64,000 nt of DNA from UBA7067 sp051880615 (GCA_051880615.1 JBJEOH010000038.1:1-64000); one strand, 5' to 3'; counted from the stretch's first letter, positions 35,472 through 44,587 are shown. Made by a program: numbers and translations. The notes: a model not told the origin generated them from the sequence alone.

Positions 35472-36350
35472 CTAATCGGGAAGGATTTTATCAAGAAAAA
35501 CCTTGCTTGAATCCGTATTGTTTCTTAAATATCTGCCTATGCAGTAAAGAGAATCGGGATTACCTGCCTCTATAGTGTTTAGTTTTTCCTCACAGGAAAA
35601 CGAAAGCTTAAAGCCCATATCCTTTATTACCTGCTCCGCTTCATCGCAAACCGCGCCGAACGGATATGTAAACCCTATCGGCGTAACTCCAACCTCGTTT
35701 TTGAACAGCTCCTGTGCTTTTGTCAGATCTGTAAGCAGTGTTGTTTTATAGCTGTCTGTACTTTCGCCCGACATTATTTTTGTTCCCTTGCGGCTTGTGT
35801 TTTTATGCATATCGTAGGAGTGATTCATCAGTTCAACGCGACCTGAGTTTACCATTTCTTTAAGCTGCGCCCATGTGCAGTGTGAGTATGACGGAGAGAG
35901 GTGCTCGCCTTCTGTTTGAATTTCGCTGTTAATTCCTATGGGCGATAAGATAAACTTTATGTTCTCTTCCTTTGCAATCTGATAGGCATAGAGATAGTTG
36001 TTGTAATAGCCGTCGTCAAAGGTGAGCATAACGCATTTTTCGGGCAGCTTGAGCTTGCCGTTTGTGTAATCTATCAACTCCTGTGCGCCGATTATTTTAT
36101 ATCCCTTTTCTTTTAAATATTTGATGTCGCTTTGAAAAAGCTCGGGTGAGATGACATAGTTACCCTGAAGCTGTTTGTCTTTTAAAAGTGAATGATACAT
36201 TAAGACCGGCAGAGTAATGCTCTTTGAACTGTAATCAGCGTTTGCGCTGACCGTTGCTGTTCCCGAATAAGCAATACAGCTCAGAATTAAAAATGAAAAT
36301 AAAAGCACAACAGCGATGAATGATTTTGAAATTTTAAAATTAAAAAACAT
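35472..36350 (-). CDS. Secreted polysaccharide deacetylase
   Basis: Removes acetyl groups from a wall or extracellular polysaccharide. The 292 residues comprise a signal peptide or anchor (about 8-30) and a NodB-homology domain with the metal-binding TFDDGY motif and the histidine pair in NHSYDMH, then FTYPFG. LPVLMYHS opens the domain. It adjoins the amidase on the same strand, 58 bases upstream of it, suggesting joint wall remodelling. Confidence 0.9.
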   Translation of the reverse strand: MFFNFKISKSFIAVVLLFSFLILSCIAYSGTATVSANADYSSKSITLPVLMYHSLLKDKQLQGNYVISPELFQSDIKYLKEKGYKIIGAQELIDYTNGKLKLPEKCVMLTFDDGYYNNYLYAYQIAKEENIKFILSPIGINSEIQTEGEHLSPSYSHCTWAQLKEMVNSGRVELMNHSYDMHKNTSRKGTKIMSGESTDSYKTTLLTDLTKAQELFKNEVGVTPIGFTYPFGAVCDEAEQVIKDMGFKLSFSCEEKLNTIEAGNPDSLYCIGRYLRNNTDSSKVFLDKILPD

Positions 36351-36501
36351 AACAATTCCCCCGTGTGTGGCTAAATAATTATTAACTATTTTATAATTTT
36401 ACAATTTGAGTCTTTACTTTTGGGTGATGATGTGTTATTTTATATACAGAAACAAGGATGATTATTGTTTTTGAAAAAATTTATTCGGATTGAGGTGTAA
36501 G

Positions 36502-36915
36502 ATGAGAAAACTGAATTTCAGCAAAAAGCGTGACGCAGTGCTTAAGGTTCTGCGTTCAACCAACACTCATCCTACGGCTGAATGGATTTATCAAAGACTT
36601 AAGGGTGACTATCCCGATTTCAGCCTCGGCACGGTTTATCGTAATCTTGCTCTGTTTAAGGAGCAGGGACTTGTTGTTTCTGTTGCCAATGTCAACGGTC
36701 AGGAACGCTATGACGGCGTAACCTCTTCTCATCCGCACTTTGTATGTAAAAATTGCGGCACGATATTTGACATTGATTGTATGGGAGACAGCAAAAGCTT
36801 TGATCAGCAAATCGCAAGGCTGTATAACTGTGAGGTTGAACGCCATAGCCTTTGTTTCTACGGTACCTGTGAAAAATGCAGGAATGAGCTTGCCTTAAAT
36901 AAAGCTCAGATATAA
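36502..36915 (+). CDS. perR: Fur-family regulator, probably PerR
   Basis: Metal-dependent repressor of 137 residues. The N-terminal winged helix (about 5-75) includes HPTAEWIYQRLKGDYPDFSL and GTVYRNLALFKEQGLV. Two Cys pairs for structural zinc follow (CKNCGTIFD and CEKC), and HFVC/RHSLCFYG provides metal ligands. PerR is preferred over Fur or Zur because reverse rubrerythrin, a peroxide reductase controlled by PerR in Clostridium, is the next gene. The ATG at 36502 has GAGGTG upstream; an in-frame TTG at 36490 overlaps that site. Confidence 0.85.
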   Translation: MRKLNFSKKRDAVLKVLRSTNTHPTAEWIYQRLKGDYPDFSLGTVYRNLALFKEQGLVVSVANVNGQERYDGVTSSHPHFVCKNCGTIFDIDCMGDSKSFDQQIARLYNCEVERHSLCFYGTCEKCRNELALNKAQI

Positions 36916-36920
36916 AATAC

Positions 36921-36940
36921 TATCAGTTTAATTTCTGATA
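36921..36940 (+). promoter_or_regulatory. Inverted repeat between perR and reverse rubrerythrin
   Basis: TATCAG-TTTAATTT-CTGATA is a perfect 6-bp inverted repeat just before the rubrerythrin ribosome-binding site. It could be an operator or a short hairpin. It does not match the Bacillus PerR box. Confidence 0.35.
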
Positions 36941-36968
36941 AATTTATTAACAAGTGAGGAGATTTAAA

Positions 36969-37514
36969 ATGAAAAAATTTGTTTGTCAGGTATGTGGTTA
37001 CATTTATGAGGGAGAAACTGCACCTGAGTTCTGCCCGCAGTGTAAGGCTCCTGCCGATAAGTTCAAGGAGGCTAAGAGCACAGGCAACTATGCAACAGTT
37101 CACGAGGTGGGTGTGGCTCAGGGCGTAGATCAGGAAATCTACGAGGGCTTGCAGGCTAACTTTACAGGCGAGTGCACAGAGGTTGGTATGTATCTTGCGA
37201 TGGCAAGAGTTGCCGACAGAGAGGGCTATCCTGAGATTTCAGCAGCATTCACAAAGTATGCTTTTGAAGAGGCAGAGCACGCTGCAAAGTTTGCAGAGCT
37301 TCTTGGCGAGGTTATTACAGACAGCACTGAGAAGAACCTCCAGCTCAGAGCAGATGCAGAAGAGGGCGCTTGTGCAGGCAAGTTTGAGCTTGCTAAGAAG
37401 GCAAAGGCTCTTAACTATGACGCTATCCACGACACAGTTCACGAGATGGCTAAGGACGAGGCTCGTCACGGCGCAGGCTTTGCAGGTCTTTTGAAGAGAT
37501 ATTTCGGTAAATAA
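36969..37514 (+). CDS. Reverse rubrerythrin (rubredoxin domain first)
   Basis: Peroxide reductase for anaerobe oxidative defence. The 181 residues start with a rubredoxin-like FeS4 site (CQVCGY and CPQC, residues 5-26), followed by a diiron four-helix ferritin-like domain (about 45-180) with EGYPEISAAFTKYAFEEAEH and a late EMAKDEARHG. The domain order is the reverse of classical rubrerythrin. GAGGAG precedes the ATG at 36969. It follows perR by 53 bases and is probably co-regulated with it. Confidence 0.92.
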   Translation: MKKFVCQVCGYIYEGETAPEFCPQCKAPADKFKEAKSTGNYATVHEVGVAQGVDQEIYEGLQANFTGECTEVGMYLAMARVADREGYPEISAAFTKYAFEEAEHAAKFAELLGEVITDSTEKNLQLRADAEEGACAGKFELAKKAKALNYDAIHDTVHEMAKDEARHGAGFAGLLKRYFGK

Positions 37515-37620
37515 TGATACTTGTTTTGGTATCAGAAAAATAATCTTTCCATTATTTTATACTGATATTAGTATTACGAAAATATCGCAGGATTTATGAC
37601 TGAAAAACAGCATAAAAAAT

Positions 37621-37650
37621 TAAGGGTATGCCGCACGGCATACCCTTTTT
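37621..37650. terminator. Terminator between reverse rubrerythrin and the tautomerase
   Basis: AAGGGTATGCCG pairs with CGGCATACCCTT around a very short loop and is followed by TTT. It serves both convergent genes. Confidence 0.75.
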
Positions 37651-37676
37651 GTTGTTTGGTGTGATAAAGTGTGTGT

Positions 37677-38021
37677 TCAGAAATTCCCGCCGTTCCAGCC
37701 CCAGTTGGACACAGCCTCGTATTTTACATAGATTCTGTCGGGTGAAATTCCAAGCACACTGTTGTAAATTTCGCACAGCTTTGCGGTAAGCTCTGAAAAA
37801 GCCTTCGGGTTTTCGCTGCCGAACACACTTACCTCAATAAAAGCACTCGGCCGGCTGTTGTCGCCTGCGAAATAAAGTGAATATTCGTCCTCAAAGCCGA
37901 CCATAAGCCACCTTTCGCTCTTGCCCGGAATAATTGAGATTGCCTGACCAAGCTGAGTTTTTAGCTGTGTTTCCTGATCCTTTGTGATTTTTGTGCTGAT
38001 TTTTGAATTAATATACGGCAT
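37677..38021 (-). CDS. MIF/tautomerase-superfamily protein
   Basis: Small trimer-forming protein of 114 residues resembling macrophage migration inhibitory factor. The catalytic Pro2 follows the initiator Met (MPYINSK), and the family's late NWGWNGGNF ending is present. Such proteins tautomerise phenylpyruvate in vitro; the bacterial role is unclear. AAGGAGGAG precedes the ATG. It stands alone. Confidence 0.88.
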   Translation of the reverse strand: MPYINSKISTKITKDQETQLKTQLGQAISIIPGKSERWLMVGFEDEYSLYFAGDNSRPSAFIEVSVFGSENPKAFSELTAKLCEIYNSVLGISPDRIYVKYEAVSNWGWNGGNF

Positions 38022-38052
38022 AGTATACTCCTCCTTTTAAGATGTGTTTATA

Positions 38053-38844
38053 TTATTTCCGTTTAAGCTCCAGCATTGCTGCGTAATGCTTGACAGAAAA
38101 TTCCTGCGGTGCAATTTCTTGAAGCAGAGCTTTGTGCTCTTTTTCCCATTTTAAGATTTCTTCGGGTGATAATGACGCGCCTACTCCTCGGCAAGCCTTC
38201 ATTCTGCCGTTTCAGCTTTCCCTTGTGAACGGAATATCAACCCTGTATTCCTCATGATATACAGGTTCAAAATACTCGTATACGCAGTCAGGTACGCCTA
38301 TCGGGTGTATTGTTTCGCCTGCCCCCGACCAGCTTGGGTTGTATTTCAGCACCAGCTCCTCGCTCTTGCCTGCGATTTCGTCCTCGTAAGGCAGCCACGC
38401 CATATATAACAGCAGCAGTCGTCCGCCGCTTTTCAGCATATGCGCAAGCTTTGGCGTAACCCTTTTGTGGTCAAAGTACCAGAAGCACTGACAGGCGGTT
38501 ATAATGTCAAAGGAATTGTCGGGGAAATCAATGTCCTCCGTTGATGAAGTCAGGTACTCAATATTCAAGCCTGCTTTTTCTGACAGCGCTTTTGCCTGAG
38601 CAATCTGTTCTTTGGAAATATCTGCGCCGACCCACTTCGCACCGTAGTGGTACATATTTCTCGGCAGAACTCCTGTGCCTGTGCCTAAATCGAGAACTTT
38701 CTGACCGTTTATGCAGAGATTTCTCTCTGTGATTTTTTGGTAGAATATATCGGGGTAAATATCACGGTATAGGGCGTAGTCGGCAGAGGTTTTGCCCCAG
38801 TCAAACGCCTTGCCTGCGTCTATTCTTTTGTCTGTGATTTCCAT
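38053..38844 (-). pseudogene. SAM-dependent methyltransferase interrupted by an in-frame TGA
   Basis: A class I methyltransferase with the SAM-binding motif VLDLGTGTGVLPRNM, of the family resembling trans-aconitate methyltransferase-like enzymes; the substrate is unknown. Translation from ATG 38844 stops at TGA (38214-38212) after FTRES, giving 210 residues. The same frame stays open beyond it for 52 codons, NGRMKACRGVGASL to KHYAAMLELKRK, ending at TAA 38055-38053. Homologues as I remember them have Trp at this position, so TGG to TGA is the likely change. The truncated protein lacks the C-terminal cap and may be inactive. Confidence 0.72.
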
Positions 38845-38918
38845 TTGTTACAGCTCCCTTTCTCTCCATATTTCTGCTTCGAGCAACGGTTTTTTTAACT
38901 AACGCTCTTTTGCTGGAA

Positions 38919-39103
38919 TGTCATCAACTTAAGCTCGAAAGCGATAAAGAGGTTGTAGGGAACTGGCTTGCCTGTTACGGCTCGTTTTGCTGAAACTTGC
39001 ATATATTTCGTAGGGATGAATCAAAATCCATAAGAGCAAAACGGAACGGTCAAGATCGTTTTCTACGAGCTTTTTCGGACTACAATTTCTTAAGTTAATG
39101 ACA
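38919..39103. mobile_element. MITE-like element with 15-bp terminal inverted repeats (repeat copy D)
   Basis: The ends are TGTCATCAACTTAAG (38919-38933) and CTTAAGTTAATGACA (39089-39103), matching at 14 of 15 positions as inverted repeats. The 185-bp element has no open frame of note. Its interior holds the GTAGGGAACTGG..TGTTACGG and GGAACGGTCAAGATCG arms of the dispersed repeat family. No clear target duplication is seen. Confidence 0.65.
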
Positions 39104-39458
39104 TTGACTTTTGCCGTAGGATAATTATAACATAAAAAAACCTGCCGTAACATAAAAACCGAAAATTAGGATGGTTGTTATGTTTGACAGGTCAAAAAAT
39201 TACAATCTTGTAATTGAATTTATTTCTTATGAGGTGTTGACAAGCGAAAAATTACAAATTGTTTAAAAATTTTGCAGGATTTTTACTTGGCAACAACTGT
39301 TAACAAGTAGTAAATGTTAATAACTTCGTTTTATTGCTTAAAATAGGGTGTTTTTCCGCGAGTTTTACTCATTGTTAACATAGTTATCCACATTTTTGTT
39401 GATTAAAAAGAATTTACTAACCGTATAATGTTAAATTGGAAAAAAGAGCGTGAAAAAT
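39104..39458. other. AT-rich intergenic stretch with one DnaA box
   Basis: No gene is recognised. It holds the inverted repeat ATTACAA/TTGTAAT near 39200, several GTTAAC sites and one consensus DnaA box TTATCCACA at 39384-39392. A single box and no dnaA, dnaN or gidA neighbour make a replication origin unlikely. Confidence 0.4.
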
Positions 39459-39587
39459 ATGTTGAAAAAAAGCGAAAAATTTTGCAAAATATTGTCTGAA
39501 ATTTTTTCGGGGTTTATTTTGTCGGTTGCATATTTTCTGTTTTTTTTGTCAAACATCATTTTGAAGCTTGATTTCAAGGGAAAATAA
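39459..39587 (+). CDS. Possible small membrane peptide, unknown
   Basis: A 42-residue reading frame, MLKKSEKFCKILSEIFSGF then a hydrophobic stretch (about 18-37). The ribosome-binding site is poor, and composition in this AT-rich region may create such frames by chance. The next gene starts 28 bases later on the same strand. Confidence 0.25.
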   Translation: MLKKSEKFCKILSEIFSGFILSVAYFLFFLSNIILKLDFKGK

Positions 39588-39615
39588 AACAAAACTGTAA
39601 CAAAAAGGAGAAAAT

Positions 39616-39888
39616 ATGATTAAGGGAATAAACAGACAGATAATAGAAATTAATCAGACCGGCAGCCTGTACTATGAAAAGGCGCTGCTTATCGTAAAGC
39701 CTGAGTTTGCCTCGGCTCAGCAGCAGGTGCTGGAGCGTGAGGCGTTGCGGATTCTCAAAAAAATGGACGCACCGTCAAGCTACAAGAGAAAAAGCAGGCT
39801 TGCCGTAAAAATAATATTTGCGCTCGCCTGCTCGTTGTGCGGCGGTCTGCTTGCGTATTTTATGTTCAAGTCGGGAATGATAGGGTGA
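39616..39888 (+). CDS. Small membrane protein, unknown
   Basis: A 90-residue protein with a soluble N-terminal part (about 1-60, MIKGINRQIIEINQTGSLYY, then a mixed-charge helix) and one membrane helix near the C-terminus (about 64-84, IIFALACSLCGGLLAYFMF). AAAAGGAG precedes the ATG. The amino-acid composition and strong start site favour a real gene. I do not recognise the family. Confidence 0.6.
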   Translation: MIKGINRQIIEINQTGSLYYEKALLIVKPEFASAQQQVLEREALRILKKMDAPSSYKRKSRLAVKIIFALACSLCGGLLAYFMFKSGMIG

Positions 39889-39902
39889 GTGCTGTGTCTA
39901 AT

Positions 39903-40481
39903 TCAGATAAAGGCGGCATTATCAAGTGAAGAAGCCTCCAAGCTGCTGCCGGGGATACCGTAGTTGCCTGTGATAGGGTCTAAAAACAGCAGTGCTTTGG
40001 GCGGAACAGCTGTAAAGGAGAAGTACATCACAGCCATTAATACAAGTGCAATAAGCGACGGAGCAAACCACCTTGCTGCAGCACTGCCAAAGGAGTAAAC
40101 CGTTTGGGAGATGTACTGTGAAAGTGCACAGACAACCAGTGATATAAGTATGTCCGCCCACAAGTAATTTGTTCCTGCTATTGCAGTGTATGAATAGAAC
40201 AGCGAGATTATACCTATCGGAATAACATAAAGTCCGACAACCTTGCCGACGACAAATGCCTTGAAGCTCGGACGAAGATAGGCGAGCTCAAGAATTCCCC
40301 ACACTATGTACGGCGCAATGAATATTTTGATATGTTCCCATGTGCTTTCGTTTACTGCCCCGAAAAGCACCGACAAAACATGACCGCCGCTCTGGTCGTA
40401 AAAAAAGTGAAGCTCCGACCCGAGCAGAAACATAAAAACAGTGCCGATAATACCCGACAGCTTGTATGATTTGGTGTTCAC
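39903..40481 (-). CDS. DUF6512 family membrane protein
   Basis: Six-helix membrane protein of 192 residues. The conserved early block is GSELHFFYDQSGGHVLSVLF followed by NESTWEHIKIFIAPYI, with possibly functional His, Asn and Glu residues within the membrane. Function unknown. The start is GTG with GAGGGAAG upstream. No partner genes are evident; it lies tail to tail with the small membrane protein gene. Confidence 0.75.
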   Translation of the reverse strand: MNTKSYKLSGIIGTVFMFLLGSELHFFYDQSGGHVLSVLFGAVNESTWEHIKIFIAPYIVWGILELAYLRPSFKAFVVGKVVGLYVIPIGIISLFYSYTAIAGTNYLWADILISLVVCALSQYISQTVYSFGSAAARWFAPSLIALVLMAVMYFSFTAVPPKALLFLDPITGNYGIPGSSLEASSLDNAAFI

Positions 40482-40648
40482 GCACTTCCCTCACATTCGT
40501 ATAGGTTTAGTGTTTATTATGTCAAACACAAATTCATTATAATAATATATATTGCGTATTGTGCGTGATAATACCAAAAATAAAACGACCGAACAAAACG
40601 AAATCTAATGTTTTGCTCGGTCGTGTTTGATATAAAAATATGGGAGAT

Positions 40649-42313
40649 TTATCCCGCTATCATGCTCAAGGCAAATTTCTGTACCATTATTGCATCATAC
40701 AGAGTAACGCTGCCGCTTTCGTCGATATCGGCTACATACTCCTTAATGTCGCTGTCGAGAGAAATTAAATTGACAGCCTGCTTCTGAACCATAATTGCGT
40801 CTGACAGTTTTATACTGCCGTCACGGTTGATGTCACCCTTACGAACATTGGTAACAGCCCTGATTGTGAAGTTGCCGCCGATAGTGTCGTCTACTGAGCT
40901 GTAAAAGTCGGTAAGGCTGAAGCTGTAGTCATTGGTCACAACAAATGAGCGGTTGTCAAGCGTTCTCGGGAGCATATCGAATTTGCCTGCTTCATAGTCT
41001 CCCAGCCATTCGCAGCAGCCTATTGAAGCGGCAGAGTTGTCCCTTGTGGTGATTTTAACGCCGATTGCACCCTGAGCGTCGGGAACGGTGTAGGGCTTAA
41101 ATGAGATGTTATGTGTTCCCGCATAGGAAATTGTTCCGCTTGTAAGCTTTGTCCATTGGTTTTCGTCGTCGGTTGGAGTGCCGTCTGCTGTCGGAATATA
41201 GTAAATCGTATAGTCAGCGCCGATGTTGGAGCTTGAAAATTCAACGCTGCTGATTGAGGGCATTTCCTTACTGAAGGTGAATGTGTTTATAAATACGGCT
41301 TCTGTGATATTATTGTAATTATCATCATAGAATTCCATATTGTATATCGTGCCGTAAGAATCGACCTTAAGAAGCTCGTTGCAGGTGTGGTTTTTGATTA
41401 TGTCATTTATTGCATAGTTGCCGCCGAATATTTCAGCACCCAGATATTTGTCCTCGTATGAAACCCAGATATAGCTTAATGTATTACCCCAGGAGTTCTT
41501 TATGAGCCATGCGCCGTTGTTTTGCGGCTGAGAGCCTGATTTGAAATTTTCCTTCGGATAATTATTGTCCCAGCCGACAACGAAAACCGAATGAGCAGAT
41601 GCAGCTATTTCACTGTCAGAAAGCGTGTCACCGCAGAAAAAAGAATTTGTGTTTCGGTTCTGGTGAGTATCGGTTAATGCAAACGAAGCTACAACACCGC
41701 CGTTTTCCATAATGGCTGTTTTGAAAGCAGCCGCGTCCAAATCAGGGCCGGATAAAAGCTTTATGCCGCCTGCGTAAAACAACGGCTCAATGGGATTAAG
41801 CTCCTCAAAATATTTTTCGCTGCGGCTCATATACGGCAAATCGCTTTCAGCCGCAACGCCGCCTGTCGTAAGATAGCCGTAGGCTGTGTACGGATATGCG
41901 CCGTCGTTTACACGGTCTCTCTGCCAGCCTGTACCGTCATTTCTTTTTGAAGCCCAGTAGTTGGCGTGTTCCTCCGATAAATCGTATTCACCGTATCCGT
42001 TTCTAAGCAGAGCGGTCTCCATAGCCGCAATGCCGGAGAAAAATATGCAGGTGTTTTGTTTACCCTGATTCTTTACTGGGGTTACATAACCCATTTCAAC
42101 GCTGCTGTAGGCTTGTGGAAGCAACGAGGACTCGCCTGCTGATTTTACGAGGTAGTTTTCGCTTGACGCACTCTGACTTAAGATTACTCCGCCTGTTTTT
42201 CCCGACGGTGCGCTTTCTGTGCCTTTTGCAAATGCCGTCGTAAACGGGCAGGCAATCAAAGCCGCTGCAAGCACTGCTGCTATTAATTTTTTCAAGAAAT
42301 TCAATCCCTTCAT
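40649..42313 (-). CDS. Secreted papain-like (C1) cysteine protease with C-terminal dockerin
   Basis: About 554 residues: signal peptide (ending TTAFA), C1A-type peptidase domain, a beta-rich region with lectin-like features, and a type I dockerin in the last 65 or so residues (GDINRDGSIKLSD and ADIDESGSVTLYD, each with DAIMVQK). The catalytic Cys is in NQGKQNTCIFFSG, His in SAHSVFVVGWDNN and Asn in IKNSWGN. The start may be ATG 42313 or TTG 42295; the latter gives MKKLIAAVL and sits at a good distance from AAGGGA. The dockerin predicts docking to the same scaffold as the amylase. Confidence 0.9.
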   Translation of the reverse strand: MKGLNFLKKLIAAVLAAALIACPFTTAFAKGTESAPSGKTGGVILSQSASSENYLVKSAGESSLLPQAYSSVEMGYVTPVKNQGKQNTCIFFSGIAAMETALLRNGYGEYDLSEEHANYWASKRNDGTGWQRDRVNDGAYPYTAYGYLTTGGVAAESDLPYMSRSEKYFEELNPIEPLFYAGGIKLLSGPDLDAAAFKTAIMENGGVVASFALTDTHQNRNTNSFFCGDTLSDSEIAASAHSVFVVGWDNNYPKENFKSGSQPQNNGAWLIKNSWGNTLSYIWVSYEDKYLGAEIFGGNYAINDIIKNHTCNELLKVDSYGTIYNMEFYDDNYNNITEAVFINTFTFSKEMPSISSVEFSSSNIGADYTIYYIPTADGTPTDDENQWTKLTSGTISYAGTHNISFKPYTVPDAQGAIGVKITTRDNSAASIGCCEWLGDYEAGKFDMLPRTLDNRSFVVTNDYSFSLTDFYSSVDDTIGGNFTIRAVTNVRKGDINRDGSIKLSDAIMVQKQAVNLISLDSDIKEYVADIDESGSVTLYDAIMVQKFALSMIAG

Positions 42314-42390
42314 AAGTGTTGATAAGATTTGGATAACCTGACTGCATTTTAACATAATAAACATATATATGTAAAGGAAGTGTTGAAATT

Positions 42391-43278
42391 TTGCAGATAA
42401 GAACTGACCTTGCAATGGAAGCGAGAGAGCTTGCCGGCGATGATACCGAGGGAATAGAGCTTACAAAAAGGGATTACGGTGATGTTGTTATTTCATCACT
42501 GCTTGTCAAGACGGATAAGGCGGCGAAAAGCATCGGAAAGGACAGGGGCAGCTATATAACAGCCGAGATGAATACGCTCACCGATGAATTCAAGGAAACG
42601 GACAAGCGCCTTGAGCTGATAGCAAAGAGTATCAGACAGCTGCTGCCGCAAAAGGGGCTTGTGCTTGTTGCGGGACTTGGAAACGACAATATAACACCCG
42701 ACGCTTTAGGCCCGAAGGCGGCACGAGGAGTGCTTGCAACACGCCACATAAGAGGAGAGCTTGCGCGAAGTACGGGTCTTGACAGGCTCAGGGGCGTTGC
42801 AGTGCTTACTCCGGGCGTGACGGGACAAACGGGTATCGAAACCGGCGAGCTTATATTGAGTGTAGCGCAGAGGATAAAGCCTGCGGCGATTATTGTAATA
42901 GACGCTCTCGCTTCGCGCCGGCTTGAGCGTCTCGGCTGTACGGTGCAGATTTCGGATACAGGTATTTCGCCGGGTGACGGAGTGGGCAATCACCGCGCAA
43001 AAATAAACCGAGAAACAGTCGGCGTTCCTGTTGTGTCAATCGGAATACCGACGGTTGTTGACGCTTTTACCCTTGCCGCCGATTTGCTGCTCGACAGCGA
43101 AGAAGCATCTCCGGAGCTTATTAAGCGCAGCGTTTACCCGAACGGTCAGAAAATGGTTGTAACTCCCGGTGAGATAGATTTGCTCGTTGAGAGAGGCTCG
43201 CGCCTTATTTCAATGGCGATAAATGTTGCCCTGCAACCGAGCCTGAGCCTTGCCGATCTTATTTCGCTTGTCCGTTAG
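42391..43278 (+). CDS. gpr: Germination protease (GPR endopeptidase)
   Basis: Initiates degradation of small acid-soluble spore proteins during germination; synthesised as an inactive zymogen. The 295 residues match the GPR family from QIRTDLAMEARE through VLVAGLGNDNITPDALGP, GVTGQTGIETGE and the ASRRLERLGCTVQISDTGI block. The usual N-terminal propeptide cleavage region is short. The start is TTG with AAGGAAG upstream. It starts 77 bases from the divergent protease gene; spoIIP follows as in other sporeformers. Confidence 0.95.
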   Translation: MQIRTDLAMEARELAGDDTEGIELTKRDYGDVVISSLLVKTDKAAKSIGKDRGSYITAEMNTLTDEFKETDKRLELIAKSIRQLLPQKGLVLVAGLGNDNITPDALGPKAARGVLATRHIRGELARSTGLDRLRGVAVLTPGVTGQTGIETGELILSVAQRIKPAAIIVIDALASRRLERLGCTVQISDTGISPGDGVGNHRAKINRETVGVPVVSIGIPTVVDAFTLAADLLLDSEEASPELIKRSVYPNGQKMVVTPGEIDLLVERGSRLISMAINVALQPSLSLADLISLVR

Positions 43279-43338
43279 TCATACGCTTTTTCGGCACAGC
43301 ATAAACTTCTACTAAGAAGAAAAAGAGGTTGTTGTGCA

Positions 43339-44412
43339 ATGAAAGATAAATCGGGTAAAAAAACGGCGGCAATGGCTATGGCGGCTGTTGTGTTTATAAT
43401 GTCCTTATACTGCACAATTTCACGCCTGCCGCAGGCTTTTTCGCGCGAGGAAAGCCTTTATATGGCGGCAGGTCTTGCCATGCCCGTTTCAAATACTGTA
43501 TCTGACGAGGGTGAAAAGACGGATAATCAAGGCGGTAAAGCGAACGGTGCTAAGCCCGAGAGTGCGACAAAACCCGAAAGCGATAAAGCAGCGGCGAAAA
43601 AGACAACACAGCCTAAGGACTACGGCGGTGAGGCATATCCTGTTATAGAAAATCAATACGGCACTGCCGGTGAGATAACAATAAAGAACACCACCGATTT
43701 TGACATAGACATTGATTATGAGCTGTCGCAGCCGCTTGGCTTTGATGTTGAGAATACCGATGAGCCGCAGGTGCTTATAGTACACACCCACACTACCGAG
43801 GCATATTTGCAGCAGGACGACGGTGTTTATTACTCGGAATATACGGGAAGAAGTACCGACGACAGCGAAAACATAACCTCGGCAGGCAAGGCAATGGCAG
43901 ACAGTCTTACAAAAAACGGAATAAAGGCATTGCACAGCGCGGTCCATCACGACGACCCAAGCTACAACGGCTCATACGACAGAAGCGCACAAACAATTTA
44001 TGAATTCCTTGAAAAATACCCCTCAATTAAGGTGATAATCGACTTCCACCGTGACTCGCTCGGTTACGGCGGCGAGGATGGCAAAATCAAGCCGACATTT
44101 GAGGTGGGCGGGAAAAAGGCGGCACAGATTATGATTATGAGCGGCTATGACCCTACGGGGGATTATGACTTTGCCCATTGGGAGGAGAATTTGCGCTTGG
44201 CGCTTAGAATTGATCAAAAGGCGGAGGAGTTATATCCCGGTATGACACGACCGCTTTACTTCGGCGACTTCGCATATAATATGAACATAAATTCAGGCTC
44301 GCTGCTTATTGAGGTCGGCACAGAGGTGAACACACTTGAAGAAGCTTGCCGGACGGGACAGCTGCTCGGAAATGTTCTGGCACAGGTGCTGAATGAAGCT
44401 AAGAGAGAATAG
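43339..44412 (+). CDS. spoIIP: Stage II sporulation protein P
   Basis: Peptidoglycan amidase/endopeptidase of the engulfment complex with SpoIID and SpoIIM. The 357 residues comprise a short cytoplasmic N-terminus, one membrane helix (about 9-28), a charged linker rich in Lys, Asp, Gly and Ala (about 55-100), and the catalytic domain with VHTHTTEAY, VIIDFHRDSLG and SLLIEVGTEVNTLEEA. It lies 60 bases after gpr, the usual neighbour. The stop codon touches repeat copy E. Confidence 0.95.
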   Translation: MKDKSGKKTAAMAMAAVVFIMSLYCTISRLPQAFSREESLYMAAGLAMPVSNTVSDEGEKTDNQGGKANGAKPESATKPESDKAAAKKTTQPKDYGGEAYPVIENQYGTAGEITIKNTTDFDIDIDYELSQPLGFDVENTDEPQVLIVHTHTTEAYLQQDDGVYYSEYTGRSTDDSENITSAGKAMADSLTKNGIKALHSAVHHDDPSYNGSYDRSAQTIYEFLEKYPSIKVIIDFHRDSLGYGGEDGKIKPTFEVGGKKAAQIMIMSGYDPTGDYDFAHWEENLRLALRIDQKAEELYPGMTRPLYFGDFAYNMNINSGSLLIEVGTEVNTLEEACRTGQLLGNVLAQVLNEAKRE

Positions 44413-44470
44413 AGAAAAGAGAAGAGAATCGGTAGTCGCCGCAAGCGGCTCTTCAATTAAGAATTTTCTT
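44411..44470. repeat. Dispersed repeat, copy E (short)
   Basis: Purine-rich GAGAAAAGAGAAGAGAATC is followed by GGTAGTCGCCGCAAGCGGCTCTT and AATTAAGAA. It has the hairpin module only, without the GTAGGGAAC arms, and starts at the spoIIP stop codon. Confidence 0.7.
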
Positions 44471-44587
44471 GTTTCGGAAATCATCAATCCGAGCAGGAAG
44501 CACAATCGTTTATAAAACTTTACTGTGAAAATAGCTTCAAGGCGGATTCAAAGCAACAGGTGCAAATGTTAAATTTTTTCTTCGGTA

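Noticed and set aside
39104..39458. Possible replication origin
   Set aside because: Only one consensus DnaA box (39384-39392), no cluster, and no dnaA, dnaN or gidA nearby.
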